Source of the DNA: Rotaria socialis
Taxonomy: Eukaryota; Rotifera; Eurotatoria; Philodinida; Philodinidae
Reading direction: 5' to 3'
Assembly (NCBI GenBank): GCA_905331475.1
Contig: CAJNYU010000030.1
Coordinates: 434,001-498,000 of the forward strand
Length of the DNA stretch: 64,000 bases
Below the pieces are notes generated by a model, which was not told where the DNA came from, did not search any database, and saw only the letters and a program-made list of their open reading frames with translations. Shown here one piece after another: positions 39,520 through 52,168 of the stretch. The number at the start of each line of letters is the position of its first letter. Position 1 is the first letter of the stretch. The translations under genes and the position numbers were made by a program.

Positions 39520-42500
39520 GTTTAATTTCTATTCTACGAAAATATTTAAAAAAGTGAAATTTCCTATTTTTCGAATGAATAGTAACTAGATAGCTTCTCG
39601 ATGTTCGTTAAATTCGATCGTGAATATAAAACTACACGTCGACGCAAAGGCTTTCACGATTTTCGAATGGTATTCATGGAAAAGATACAAACGAAAACAC
39701 TCACTCGAAAATAGGAAGACATTTAAAAAAATTCTTTAATTATTTTTTTCTTAATTTTATTTACAAAGTCTAGCAATTTATCGCTACGATAAACGATGCA
39801 AGTATTAGGAAATTCAGAAGAATATATATATATATATATATATTAAATATATTCGATAGGTGTCACTATTGTTCTCACATACATGGGTTTCAAATAAAAA
39901 TACATCATAAAACTTATTACGATTCGAATTGTTTTCGTTAAAAGAGATCTTTACAGATATTATTACGTAGAATTATAGCCGTTGAAATCTAGCCATTGGT
40001 CACACCTCCACTTTTGCTTTGTTTACTGCGTAAGAGTTATTATACATATATACATCATCAGGAGAAACGAAACGATATCTTTTTGAATTTATCATCTGAT
40101 GCAATAGGGAAAAATACTCAATATCTGTTCTACATAAGGTAAGTGAGCAAATAAGAAAGAAAAAAAATAAGACATCGGATATGAATTATTCGGGAGTAAA
40201 AAGTCTTGTAGTTTGTATCTGGATTCAATCAAAGTTTTTCTTTTTAGTTGTCAGTCTACTTTAATACTTCAATTGGATTCATATCATAATTTCGAAATAA
40301 AACTCGAGACGTGTTAGTGTAATTTCTCTTGTCGTGTTTTAATTACAAAAGATGATACGATAATAAAAATAGCTTCTTTTACACATTTTTATTCGTCCAT
40401 AATTAAATTACGATAAATATAAACTATGCTACTTTAGCGTAGGATATAATTGAGAGATCAAAAAGTGTTAAAGATTTCCTATTGCGCAGATCTTTACTTA
40501 AACACTTTTATCACGTGTCTAGAGACATATATTAGATGTAAAGCAGTACTCAACAAAATTCGTTTCACATCATTAAACATACTGAAGGACATACACAAAA
40601 TTAGTCCATGTAGAGGATTTACTTGATAAGTAAAGTAATCAGACGCAGTTAGATTTTTTTTAGAATAACGACTGAAATGATAGACTGAGCCTAAATCTCT
40701 TCATATCTGTAAAATTTTATCTAATTACGTTATTATTCATTTAACTGATGACTGTTAATTATCTCGTAATATAGTGTATTCATTGATTCAAGAGATTTGT
40801 TTAGATTTTCACTTTTCGATAGATAGCTATATTTATTTGTAGCTCTTACATTTCATTAGAATCTATTGAAGTGTACTGAATTACTTAACACGTTTTGTTG
40901 ATGATTCATTTGAAATTTTAATACAAGTTTTCAGTTTTCTATCCATAACTAATTGTTGAAGGTTTCATATTGCAGAATATCATCTGGGTGTACGTGTATT
41001 CGAATGAAGAAGTTTAGAAAATTGATAAATTGCTTTTCAAATGCGTCTTACTTCGTTATGTAGATTCTGTTGAAACAAGAAAAAGTTTTGATGAATTTTC
41101 AATCACGAGTCTGTCATAAAAATAAATCTTATCATCTTTTTTAAGCTCATTTCAAATTTAAATTATGCTTTCGAACTTTGCAAAAATCAGTGATTCAATT
41201 GAATTAAGTAAATATACTGTTCACTAATGTATCCTATTTTCAATGTCAACCGATGACTTCCTTGGATTTTTATTTGGATAATCAATCGATAGGAAATGGT
41301 TAAAAACAATTGGTTTTGTATAAAATTAGAGCTTAAGTTAGATCATAGCGTTATTCGAAAAATTATACAAACACGAGTACAAAAGAACACGATAGGTCTG
41401 TAAGGGTGTTATTCTTCTTACATTTAAGTCCTCCTGATAGAGTCTATCTTAAAAACAATTAATCATTGACCAAGATACACACGTGAGTATGTCGTAGGAG
41501 TAATAATGATATTTTTCATTTATTTATATCTTTATTTGACAATAAATTGTCATTTTCTTTCCATGCGTGTTAACAGATTATACAGTATTTTATTTTTCCT
41601 GTAATTAGTATGTCAAATTCGATCTTATCGATCATTTGATTTATCTGATGTTGATTTTTTTATTTTTATCTTTTATTCTTAATATTTTTAATAATTGACC
41701 AATGATGATGTGGTAAAAGGTTTGAGATAATCAGCATGATTGTTGATAGTAAAGTGCATCTTCTTGCATTTATGCCGCTGGTCTTGAACATGATGATCGT
41801 GCAGGCATGTTTCTTATAAAGAAGAAGATGCTATATTAAAATGCGACTTTATGCGAGAGGTACCAATCGAAAAGATTCATCGGTGGTGACTTTGAAAAGA
41901 CGCTATATTAATTTTCAATAATTGTGTTGTTTTGTCAAAAAATGAAAATAGATCTTGTATGTATATATATACTCTGAGGTCAAATAAGCTTAAAAGGAAA
42001 AAATATCTAAGATAAAGTCATTTAAAAGAATGTTATTTTTATTATAAATTACAATTTTATCATATGTAGATTTTTTGCTTGGTGATGATTCTTCTGCAAT
42101 AAATATTATTATTATCGATGGCAACAATAGGTGAGTATTTTTTATTATTTTGTTACGTTGACCATATTTTCTATCAAGGTTATGACTTAACAAATTTTCT
42201 TTCTGGATGTCATCGATAGATCCATGCTAAATAATAGATTACTATCACACTTGAAAAAAAAGAAAAGAATATGTGTAATATAATAGTCATGCCATCGTCA
42301 GTAATCTACATAAATGGGAGATGTTTTTTTGGTTTTTATAGAAAGAAAGATAGAGGCAGCAGATGCATAAAAAAAAGAAGAAAAGAAACCAACCAATGAT
42401 AAATAAATGACGAAAGCGAATAGACGCATAAAAGAAAGAAAGGATAAGCAATATCTATGACGAACGCTCTACGTCTTGACAGCTTTTCTACTTTAGTAAA

Positions 42501-42834
42501 TCAAAAAAAAACCAACAACCTGTCTCTGTTCAATGAATCACGCATCTAAGACGTGTTAGATATTTAAATAAAAAGAACCCTTCATTACATGCTACTTTCA
42601 AAGTAGCTGACATATTCTTCATTCGTTTGTCTTATCTTTTCGTTTTTCTACTTGCCGTTTTTCTTTCGTCGTTCTTTCACTGACTGTTCGTTCTCGCGAA
42701 TTCCCTCAATCAAAAAGACATAATAGTGAGTATCATATATTTGATGGATGATCGAGAAATAGTATTGATAGTAATACATATATTCTCATTTTTGCCATTT
42801 ATATAATTGTTTTTGTGTAGTGCAACATGCCATA
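39520..42834. other. Gap with the non-coding first exon of the HNF4 gene at its end
   Basis: No gene is evident over 39.5-42.6 kb; a (TA)n tract lies at about 39829-39844. Near the end, pyrimidine-rich DNA (about 42600-42680) precedes a GTGAGT donor at 42726 and a TTTTGTGTAG acceptor ending at 42820, an untranslated exon plus 95-bp intron just upstream of the HNF4 start. Confidence 0.55.
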
Positions 42835-45504
42835 ATGACCGATGAGTTTGGCGAAACAGAGCCAATTATAAAACTTGAAACCGATGAAAATTGCCTTGAC
42901 TTTGACGATGATGTTCATGGAAATCAAGCGATTATGGCTCTAGGTATCAATTCGACAAATAAGAATACTTTTGGCAATAATACTGAAATATTAGATTGTA
43001 TTGTTTGCGGCGATCGAGCTACAGGTAAATAATAATTTATTCAATTAAACGATTTACGTAAAAACTGTTCTTTAGGCAAACATTACGGAGCAATATCATG
43101 TGATGGTTGTAAAGGTTTTTTTAGACGAAGCGTACGAAAAAATCCTATTTATGAATGTCGAAATCAAAATAACTGTACAATTGACAAAGATAAACGTAAT
43201 CAATGTCGTCATTGTCGATGGAAGTATGTTTATTTCATATAAAATTTTGACATAGTCTATCATGATTTGTATTTCTATAGAAAATGTATTAGAATGGGCA
43301 TGAAAAGAGATGGTAAATATATGAAATTTAAAAAAGAATTTATAGTTAATGTTCTATTTCAATATTTTTAGCTGTACAAAAAGAAAGAGATCGTCTTGGG
43401 CGCCAACGCAATCATAACTATAATTCTCGAATGGGTACAACAAAACCTGCGACACGCCTACGCGGTGATGTTGATGAGGATGATGATCTTAGTATTATGG
43501 CACTGTTACGAGCTGAACAAACAGCTAAAGAAGTACGAAAAAAAAAGAAGATACAGTAGAACTTAAAGATCATTTTGTCCTATCTAGTATATTGGTCGAC
43601 AAATTCAACTTGATCGACATCCATCGAATACAGAACGTGTTCAAGCTACATTAGAAACAATAGGTATATCGATGAATTATCAACTTCGAAGTTTAATTGA
43701 ATGGGCAAAAGATTTAAAAGGCTTTATTGAATTATCCGATAATGATAAAGTAAGAAAAAGAATAATATTAATATTGAATAGATTTATTTGAAAATATAAA
43801 CGCTTTTAGATTGCTCTCTTACGTGGCCATACTGGAGAAAATCTTGTTTTGGGTCTTGCGTGTCGTTCTTTAAACTGTGATGATTATTTACTTTTGGGTA
43901 ATCACTATGTTATACCACGAAATACATCTGATCCTGGTTTAACTCGTGCAGCCGGAAGAATTCTCGATGAAATTGTCAAACCATTAAAAGAAATTCAATT
44001 AGATGAAAAAGAATATGCTTGCTTAAAAGCAATCGTTTTCTTTGATAATGGTTTGTATATTATATAAACAATCAAAATTATTATTTCTCTTGTTGCTCTG
44101 CCTAGATAATAAATCCCTATCAGATCCTATGCGTGTGAAAGAATTACGTAAACGTGTACAGGTAAATCTTGAAATATATATAAATCAACAGAAACCTTTA
44201 ATGCGTGGACGTTTCGGCGAATTACTATTATTATTGCCTCCATTACAAAATATAGCTCGATTAATGGTTGATCTAGTTGCACGTTATAATCAAGATACAA
44301 AACAAGTTGATGATCTTATTAATGAAATGCTTTTAAGTAAGTTCAATGAAAAGTTTGCTTAAAACTTCTAACGTCATGTTAAAAGAATAAGGCATCAAAT
44401 AAAGAAAAATTAATTACAGAATGAACGTCGCAACATTTGTAGTTCTATAAGTTCAGATAGGTATCGTGATGATTGCCAAGAGTCGGCCAAAACAACTACA
44501 TTTAATTCAATACCTATGAATACAACTAATACATTATCACCAAATAAATCAAGTAAGAATAAATCTATGTTAACTCTTACGCAACAACAATATAAATGTA
44601 CTAACACAAATAAAATTTATGTCAATATTATTCATATGCACTACATTGCACGACTATTAAATATCGTTTCTGTTTTGCATGCATATATCTTCAACTAATA
44701 ACAAACATTATTCTATTCCTGATGCTGTATTGAGAGAGAGAGAGACAAGAGAAAACATATGATCATAATCATTCTAAGAATACTTTGCTGGTTTTTATTT
44801 ATTAGTTGAATATTAACTATATGTATTCATATATTTTATCGACATGTTTATTTTTAGTTTCAAAAGAGAACGATCTAGATTCTAATGGATCATCGCTTGA
44901 CACCGATCTAGAAGATAATACATCTCAGTCTCAAGATAGTCATCAATATCCAGATCCATCACTAGCTACACCAGTACCAAATTCAGTTTTGATCACTTCA
45001 CAAGCAATGAATCATGATGATATTCGTAATGTTTCATTCACTGAACCTGGTGATTATCTACCAAGTGATCTATCACATTTTCATCTTCATACAAATTCTA
45101 TTACTGATCCAAATTTAAATCATCACAATGCATCATTATTTAATAATACGGTTAATAATAATAATATTAATGAGCTTCATCATGAACAGAATTTTTCGTA
45201 TTGCTCCGCTACATCCAATGATCGATTACTAGTTCGGAAACGTTCAAAAGCAATAAAAACACCATCGTCATTATTATCAGCATCTAATGACCCTACTTAT
45301 GATCCAAATGGTGATATTAACTTTTTATACGATCTCACCACACCACCAACAGTAAATCGACAATCTCTATTGTCACAATATACTCACAATCCTAATTATT
45401 TCCATACCGATTGGAACGAACGACCATTATTACCGATTACATCAATATCCAGCGTATTTGATCATACTAAACCTGAAAATGGGCAACAAAAGCTCCTACC
45501 ATGA
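42835..45504 (+). CDS. HNF4: HNF4-type nuclear receptor (NR2A)
   Basis: Nine coding exons (42835-43024, 43076-43223, 43281-43312, 43372-43532, 43588-43749, 43810-44050, 44106-44336, 44457-44552, 44858-45504) total 1908 nt, 635 residues. It is a ligand-dependent or constitutive DNA-binding transcription factor. The zinc-finger domain starts at Cys55 ([20 protein letters not shown]) with the HNF4 P-box CDGCKG, then KDKRNQC and the C-terminal extension [13 protein letters not shown], all HNF4-specific. The ligand-binding domain keeps [61 protein letters not shown] and the AF-2 core INEMLL near residue 388. A 247-residue Ser/Asn/His-rich F domain follows. The start is the first ATG in the frame after the 5' UTR intron. 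The acceptor at 44456 was chosen because the nearer CAG at 44419 puts TGA in frame. Confidence 0.95.
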
Positions 45505-46478
45505 GATTATATATAGTTATGTATATCTCCGCCATTTGTTTTTTTCGCAATGTACAAAAAGAAAAGAAGCAATCTGCATCATTTCCTTTGTTTCCGATCG
45601 TATCTTTTTTTCTCAACTCTATTTATATTTGCATGTCTTTCCATGGTACCACCATTATCATAAAAACAATAAGAGATTTTTTTGCAGTTATATGTTGTTT
45701 TTTTTTGCTCCTGTTTCTTTCTTCTTTTTATGGTTAACACTATTATTATTGTCGCCGTCATCATCCATGTACGCTCGTCTGCATATTTTTTGGCAGATGT
45801 ATTAGAATGTGTGCTGTATTTTTATTTTTTATTTTTTATTTGTATAAGCGTGTGTATGTGTGTGAAGACGATGTGATTTGATACTAGTAGGCATTCATGT
45901 ATGAGTATGTATGAAAAAAGAGAGGCAGTATTGATGAAAATCAAAGAATTTACAAGTAAAATTTGATTAATTAAGATTTAAATTACTTAACGATTTGACA
46001 CATACGATTCACTATTTATATCTCATAACTCAATAAATGCGTAAATCGAATTGATCGCAGTAATACAAGAATTATTTGATGAGAATTTCATTTTTGAAAT
46101 ATTTTTGTTTTCAAAAGAACCATTCTCAAACAGATTTTATTTTTATTTCAAGAATCACAAAATCGTCGATCAAATTCTCATAGTAATATTTTGTTCATTA
46201 CGTTGTACAAATTTCAGTCGAAAATAAAATCGAGTCGTATAGAAAGAATAAACGAAATGATAGGTCTGTTTCTGTTCGTCAACAAGCGACATATACTTTT
46301 TTCGGACGATTCATATTTTTCTTCTCTCGTACTCATAATACACACCTCTCTCGCTTTCAATTTTACCTTCCTGTCAATAGCGGACATTTTCACGAGTACA
46401 ATCGTTGACCCTTTCCTCTATTTTTTTTCTGTTCATTGAAACAATCACATATATTCGTTGATGGTCTCCTAGTTGAAC
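45505..46478. other. HNF4 3' region and intergenic DNA
   Basis: T-rich sequence with several overlapping short frames without family resemblance. It probably contains the HNF4 3' UTR and the next gene's promoter. Confidence 0.5.
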
Positions 46479-47106
46479 ATGACTCTCATCAAGGTCATAA
46501 TAGGTACGCCCTATTTTTTTCCACTTAGTTTTTCTTTTTATAATCACTAAGTCTTCTAGGCCTTATATTGATAAATGTTATATTTGTGTGTGATGGTCAG
46601 CATATAACACCTGAACAGCTCAGAAAACAAAATGAAATTAGCAATGGAGCCCGATCTCATTACGATATAACCAGTGGTCGACGAACTGATATGTTCAATC
46701 GTGTTAATCCGGATTATTTACTTCGAGGTTTTTGTTTTATATTTAATTTAGTAAAAGACGACATACACGTATTTCTTTAGGCTTTTTCCCATTCTGGTCA
46801 ATAGTATTGATTGGTTTTGCTCTTATGTTTTTGACATTAGCGATGGTTGGAGTTATTGGTTATTTATTAGGATGTCGTCGACCAACACTGGAGGAACTCT
46901 ATGGAAATGATTTTGAACAAATAACATCCGACAATGAATTTTTATTAGGTACTGGACCAATACTAAACATGAATGATACTAAAATATCGATTCAAAATTC
47001 TACTAATGGATTATTTAATAATCATAATCAAAGAGATTTTCAATATGAATCATTATTACTTATTGAACGAACACGTATTGGACAAAGTCATGAAGATATA
47101 GTGTAA
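46479..47106 (+). CDS. Small single-pass type I membrane protein, unknown
   Basis: Exons 46479-46503, 46560-46727 and 46781-47106 close in frame to 172 residues. The N-terminus MTLIKVIIGLILINVIFVCDG looks like a signal peptide cut around residue 20. A short polar ectodomain of about 45 residues has no cysteines. A hydrophobic segment from about residue 69 to 94 (SIVLIGFALMFLTLAMVGVI) ends in the stop-transfer CRRP. The about 75-residue cytosolic tail is acidic then Asn-rich, with YESLLLIERTR near the end, which could act as a sorting or adaptor motif. No family was recognised. The exon pattern (signal peptide exon, ectodomain exon, membrane plus tail exon, both introns in phase 1) supports a genuine gene. 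Confidence 0.7.
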
Positions 47107-50100
47107 ATAAAATTGTTGTTAAATGTTCATTCTATTATTCATAATTTCAAAAAATCGTTTATTGACTATTAGTAGTCAGTCATATAGTAATCACAAAAAC
47201 AAGAGCAATGTATAGAAACACGACTTGGTATTATTTGATAAAAGTTTTAAAAAAGCAAAGAAACTTGGAAAAAACAAACTCCTGAATTTCATGTAAATGT
47301 AGAGATATGGAAGAGGCTTATTCTTGTTTTTTTTCTGCACCAACTGGGTGATAATAAATTTATTCTTTGCTGGATCACAATGAGTTATGATAAGAATATT
47401 AATAAAAAAATTGTTTGGGCCAAATAACATTATTTATTCAAGTGACAATGTCATTGTGTGATTGTCGGATAATAGAACAAAAATAGGTTAACAAAAAAAA
47501 ATAATAATACACCAACCTAGAATGATTCTGTTCTTCAGAACTTTGTGATTGTTGTCAAACCCGACGTTCAATTTTTTGGTTGTAACGTTTTTTATTCCAG
47601 AAAATGATCACTAAAGAATCTGAATTTAGTATAGATGTTCGATTTTAATTATTCCATTTCATTAGAATGCTCTTTTTATTAACTTGTTGTCCGTAAGATA
47701 TTTTGAAAATGTCCAATAAACCTATTCGCAACAAAAAGATGTGAAATTTAACAAAACTTAAATATGTTCTAGTTATATTTAAATTCACAAGGTTTCCTCT
47801 CTATCAAACCACAGATTTTTATCTTGAATAAAGCAATTTATCTACTAGTAAAAATTCGATGCTGTTAGCTTGATCTCTTGACGAATGTTAATCATTAACT
47901 CTTGTTAATCGAATTGTATGCCTCGTAAAATAAATTTGAAATAATAATTTATGCTTTTCGTTGATAATGATTTGTCTACATATTAATGAGTTGATCTCTT
48001 TGTCACTGAGAAAATGATTCAAGTATTTTGATATGATGACTTTCATTCGTATTTGAATTTATCTATGGATATTTAAACCAAATGCTTTTGATCAAACATT
48101 TGCGGAACGATCATACATTGAATTACTAAAAATATTTATATCATTACACATGAGACTAATTAGAAATGTTTCCTTTTAAATTTATTATTTAATAAAACAA
48201 TCAATAACTTTATTGATTTATTCATGTGATCTTTTCGCTTTGATAACATATCAAATCCATTGAAAAGTGAACATAATAATATCAATATTATATTTATATC
48301 ATTCGTTGTTTTAATGATCCATAGGTGAAGAAAAGTATTTGAAACATATTCCCATATTTAGTCAAGCAACAAGAAAACGAATACTTTTTTTGCAACTTTT
48401 GTTTGTTCATGAGAATGATTATTCGATTTAGTCAGCACTGAAACAAATAACGGTTTGAATACGAATTTTATGTTAAGTCGTACTTATATTGCTGAAATAA
48501 GTCTACTCTGGCAAATAGATATTTACGTCATATAATAATAATAATAATAATACTTGATTTGCCAGTTTCGTTTACTGCTGTGCAAGCGTGTTTTTGGACA
48601 AATACAATTGAAGAGAACCAATCGGTATCTTCTTCATTATAAATAGAAGGTTTTAGCATACACTATAAAAAAATGAAGTCAATGATAATGCATGATTAAG
48701 ATAAACATGATTCTCTTATGATGAATTGCAGAAATTTGTTTTTCAATTGATTCCACAAGGTTTCTGCTATGGTTTACAAGAAGTTCAAATTGGTATAACA
48801 AAAGGCTTATTTCGGAGAGATTTTCGCGTCGATCATTTTGGTTGTAGAAAATGGATAGTTTTTTTACCCTAACTAAGAGCAAAATCAGCAAAATATCGAA
48901 GAATGTACTTTTTTTGGAATGTGATAATCATTCATCGTATAGATGTCTTCTCAATTGAAATATTTATTACAAATTCAAGTAGGTCAACAAGAAATCTTTA
49001 GATAAAAACTTCACGACTAAAACTTCCGTGCAACACGATGCATCTAGTTTATGTATTTTGTAGAATTATGTAAGCAAGTTTTCTTGGACATATAATGTCA
49101 ACGGTAAGACTACAATGACTTTTCATAGGTTTTTAATCGCATTTTGAGATTTATTTGTATATGCTTCATGAAAAAAGATCGTTGTGACATTCATAAACAG
49201 CATGTCAAACAGCATGAAATAAGTCTTTTTTTGTGTTAGTTCTCTTGATCCTAGTTACTATTTTTACGTTCTATTATTCTTTCAGGATTATGTTATTCTC
49301 GTAAAGTTCTGTCTTTTGCCTTTCGTTCGTTCTCAATTATCCTGATATGACCAGACCTGCGACTAGTAAGTGAACAATACTTCAAGTAAATCAATCAATT
49401 CGATAGAGCAGAGCCACTTTTATTGAACTACATATTAGAGTCAGCAGTATAGCATGAACTTTTAGTAAACTTATGAATCAGTGGTTTTCATTTCGATGTT
49501 ACAAATTGTCCTACTCAAATTCTTAACGATTATTTCCATGAAGAAAACATTAATTCCAAGTAAATTGATTAGTACAGAAAGTTTCACCCCGTGACTCTAT
49601 TTGTCAATGATTTAAGTGTGCTCATCGCAACAATGTAAAAATTCGAATAGAATCATGTGTCTATTATCTTTTGAAAGTGGTAATTCCATGATTATTCTAT
49701 ACGACATCAAGCTGATCTAAGAATTTATTTGATAGCAAGTACAAGATTTTGTTGTTAGTTACAACGTGACTCATTGTGTCTTAAAAATAGATTGAGAAAA
49801 AAATCTTAAAGAAAACAAGATTTACCATGGCGATTTACTTCAAGTCTTACTGATTTATTAGTTTTAAGTTTTTGTTTTTATAAGATCTATTACTTACGGT
49901 GGTATCTGTCAGCGAAGAAATTCAACTAAAGTATTCATATCGTCAACCTTGTTTATTTTTTATTGTAAATCATCTTGAAAATTAAATTTTGCCTTGATCA
50001 AATAGAACAGGATTTCAATATTATTGCAAGTTTTTTTTCTCGAGACGACTTCATTCATGTAAATAGAAATTAAATGAAAATGGTCAATATAGAATTATTA

Positions 50101-52168
50101 TAATTTTTTAAACAAGTAATGTCCTTCGACTAGGTCATAGGTTTGGATCTATATTTAAAGCAAAACAGAAAAAGAAACATTTAATATTATTACTGATTTT
50201 TGTTTGTCATTTTATTGATTAAATCAAGTGAAAAATAAAATAAATTCTTCATGTTCAAGTTTGTCATATTTCTTCAAGTTATTTAAAATAACAATACCAG
50301 CTATATGGGATTATCGTACAAAGAAGGAAAAAACAACAGCGGACTTTCGCGTTTGATTCAATCAGCCTTGTCTAATGGAATATAGTTTACGCATGACAGA
50401 AAACTTGAGCTTTGTCAATATGATGAGTGCGACAAATGAAACTATTTACTATTTATTTATATTCTAGTTGTTTATTTTAATTTCAGTAGGAAAAAAGAGC
50501 TTGAGATGAAATTCGACTAGCCATTAAATTCATTAAGAAGTCATATCCTTGATTAATGAGCAAAATAGAAATGTGTGTTAGATACTCAAAGAGTACTTTT
50601 TCATTTACTATAAAAACATAACTCATTTTGATGCTTTTTTTTATTGCATATACGTATATAATGACAGATAATAGTGATATTTGTTTATTTCCATAAAAAA
50701 ATCTTTAATATTAATGTTAATCCTAGAATATATTGATATGCGAAATTTTAATTTTTTTTAACCTAGATTATATGCATCAGTTGAATGTACTGTTTTCACT
50801 TGTGTAAGTATTCTTGTCAATCCTTACCGGATTTGTACTCTTTGGAAAGACTTATTTATATATTTATATTCTGTGAAAAATCTAGTTAAATTATTTATAA
50901 ATAAATTCTTTTCTTGTATTCACTTTCTCAATATTATTGATATTCAAATTTATTTAATTATTATAGTTATATTTAGAAGAGCACAAAAATTTTTATTCGA
51001 CATCTTTTCTCTCCTATACATACGTCTATAATCTATTACGTTATGCGTAATTATAAATATCATTTTATAGAGTTCTCTTTTTCTATTCTTGTACACATGT
51101 TTAAAAATAAAATATACAATTGACAGTGAATAGTGTATAATGATTGAAAATGTTTGGCTTTGACGAAGGTATTTGAGAAACTATAAAAAGTACATAAAGA
51201 CATTTCTGAAAATAGAATGAACTCAAAAATTGATAATATCTACGTCCAAGAAATCAAACGTTTTCCATTTTTTACTTCTCTTCGATGATTTCTTATTTCA
51301 TATTATTAAATAAGAAGAAGAAAAAACGGTGAGACCTGAACATTGAAGAAAAACATCGCATAAGAATTCGTAGAAATGCTTCTCAATTTGTTTCGAATTA
51401 AAAGGTAATCACGATTGTTGCAGTTACTGCAGTGTAACGCCCCTCCTTTCTTTTTCTCAATTTTCTTTTTCACTCTCTTTCGGTCTCCTTTCACTTGGTA
51501 TTCTTATTCAGTTGGTCGTGTCGACGACGACACGAAGGCAACAACAAGCATAATATGAATTTCTCTTTTTCATATTATTTTACGGCATCACAATGCCATC
51601 GATTCTGACGTTAGATTGACGGCAAAGCTTGCAAACAACTTCGACGTTGGCACTTTTTTTTTCTCTTTCTTTCAGATTTTTTTCTCAATTTTATTGTTTT
51701 TCCGTGTGTATTTGTATCTCAAGTTGAAAGAATTCATTCTCTCCTTTTCTTTTATTATTCTTCGTCTTCTTCTTCTGTTCTTTAAACTTGCTCTTTCACA
51801 GAACTCAAAGTAACAATGAAGAAGAAGAACGACGACAGGTAAGTATAGTAGGTATGCATGAATATGTATTGAATTTTGTGAGAAACTACGAGTGAGAAAA
51901 AAGTTTCAAGTTCACGATAGACACCATCGTTATTTGTATGTGAGTGGTGTAACGTTCATAAGCCCATGTCCATATATATATATACTCATTTATCTATCCA
52001 CTTGACGTAGATTCTCGACTTCTTACTGGACAAATACTTCAATCTAAGCTTTTACAATAGGAAAAAAAAGATGATGAGAACTTTTTTCTCTTAATTCTTA
52101 ATTTTAGACTAAATCATAATTTTTGTGCGCATGATATTACATACATCGTATTCGCTGTATAAGAGATA
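47107..52168. other. 5-kb gap; non-coding KIF19 first exon near its end
   Basis: No gene is recognised in 47.1-51.5 kb. An isolated exon-like piece occurs at about 49287-49368, with acceptor TATTCTTTCAG and donor GTAAGTG, but no partner exon was found. Pyrimidine-rich DNA at 51640-51800 leads to a GTAAGT donor at 51839, and an acceptor lies at about 52161-52166, marking a 5' untranslated exon of the kinesin gene. It carries a short upstream ATG at 51816. Confidence 0.5.

Noticed and set aside
39829..39844. (TA)n tract
   Set aside because: Ordinary microsatellite, like others near 10286, 51975 and 54406; no reason to see function.
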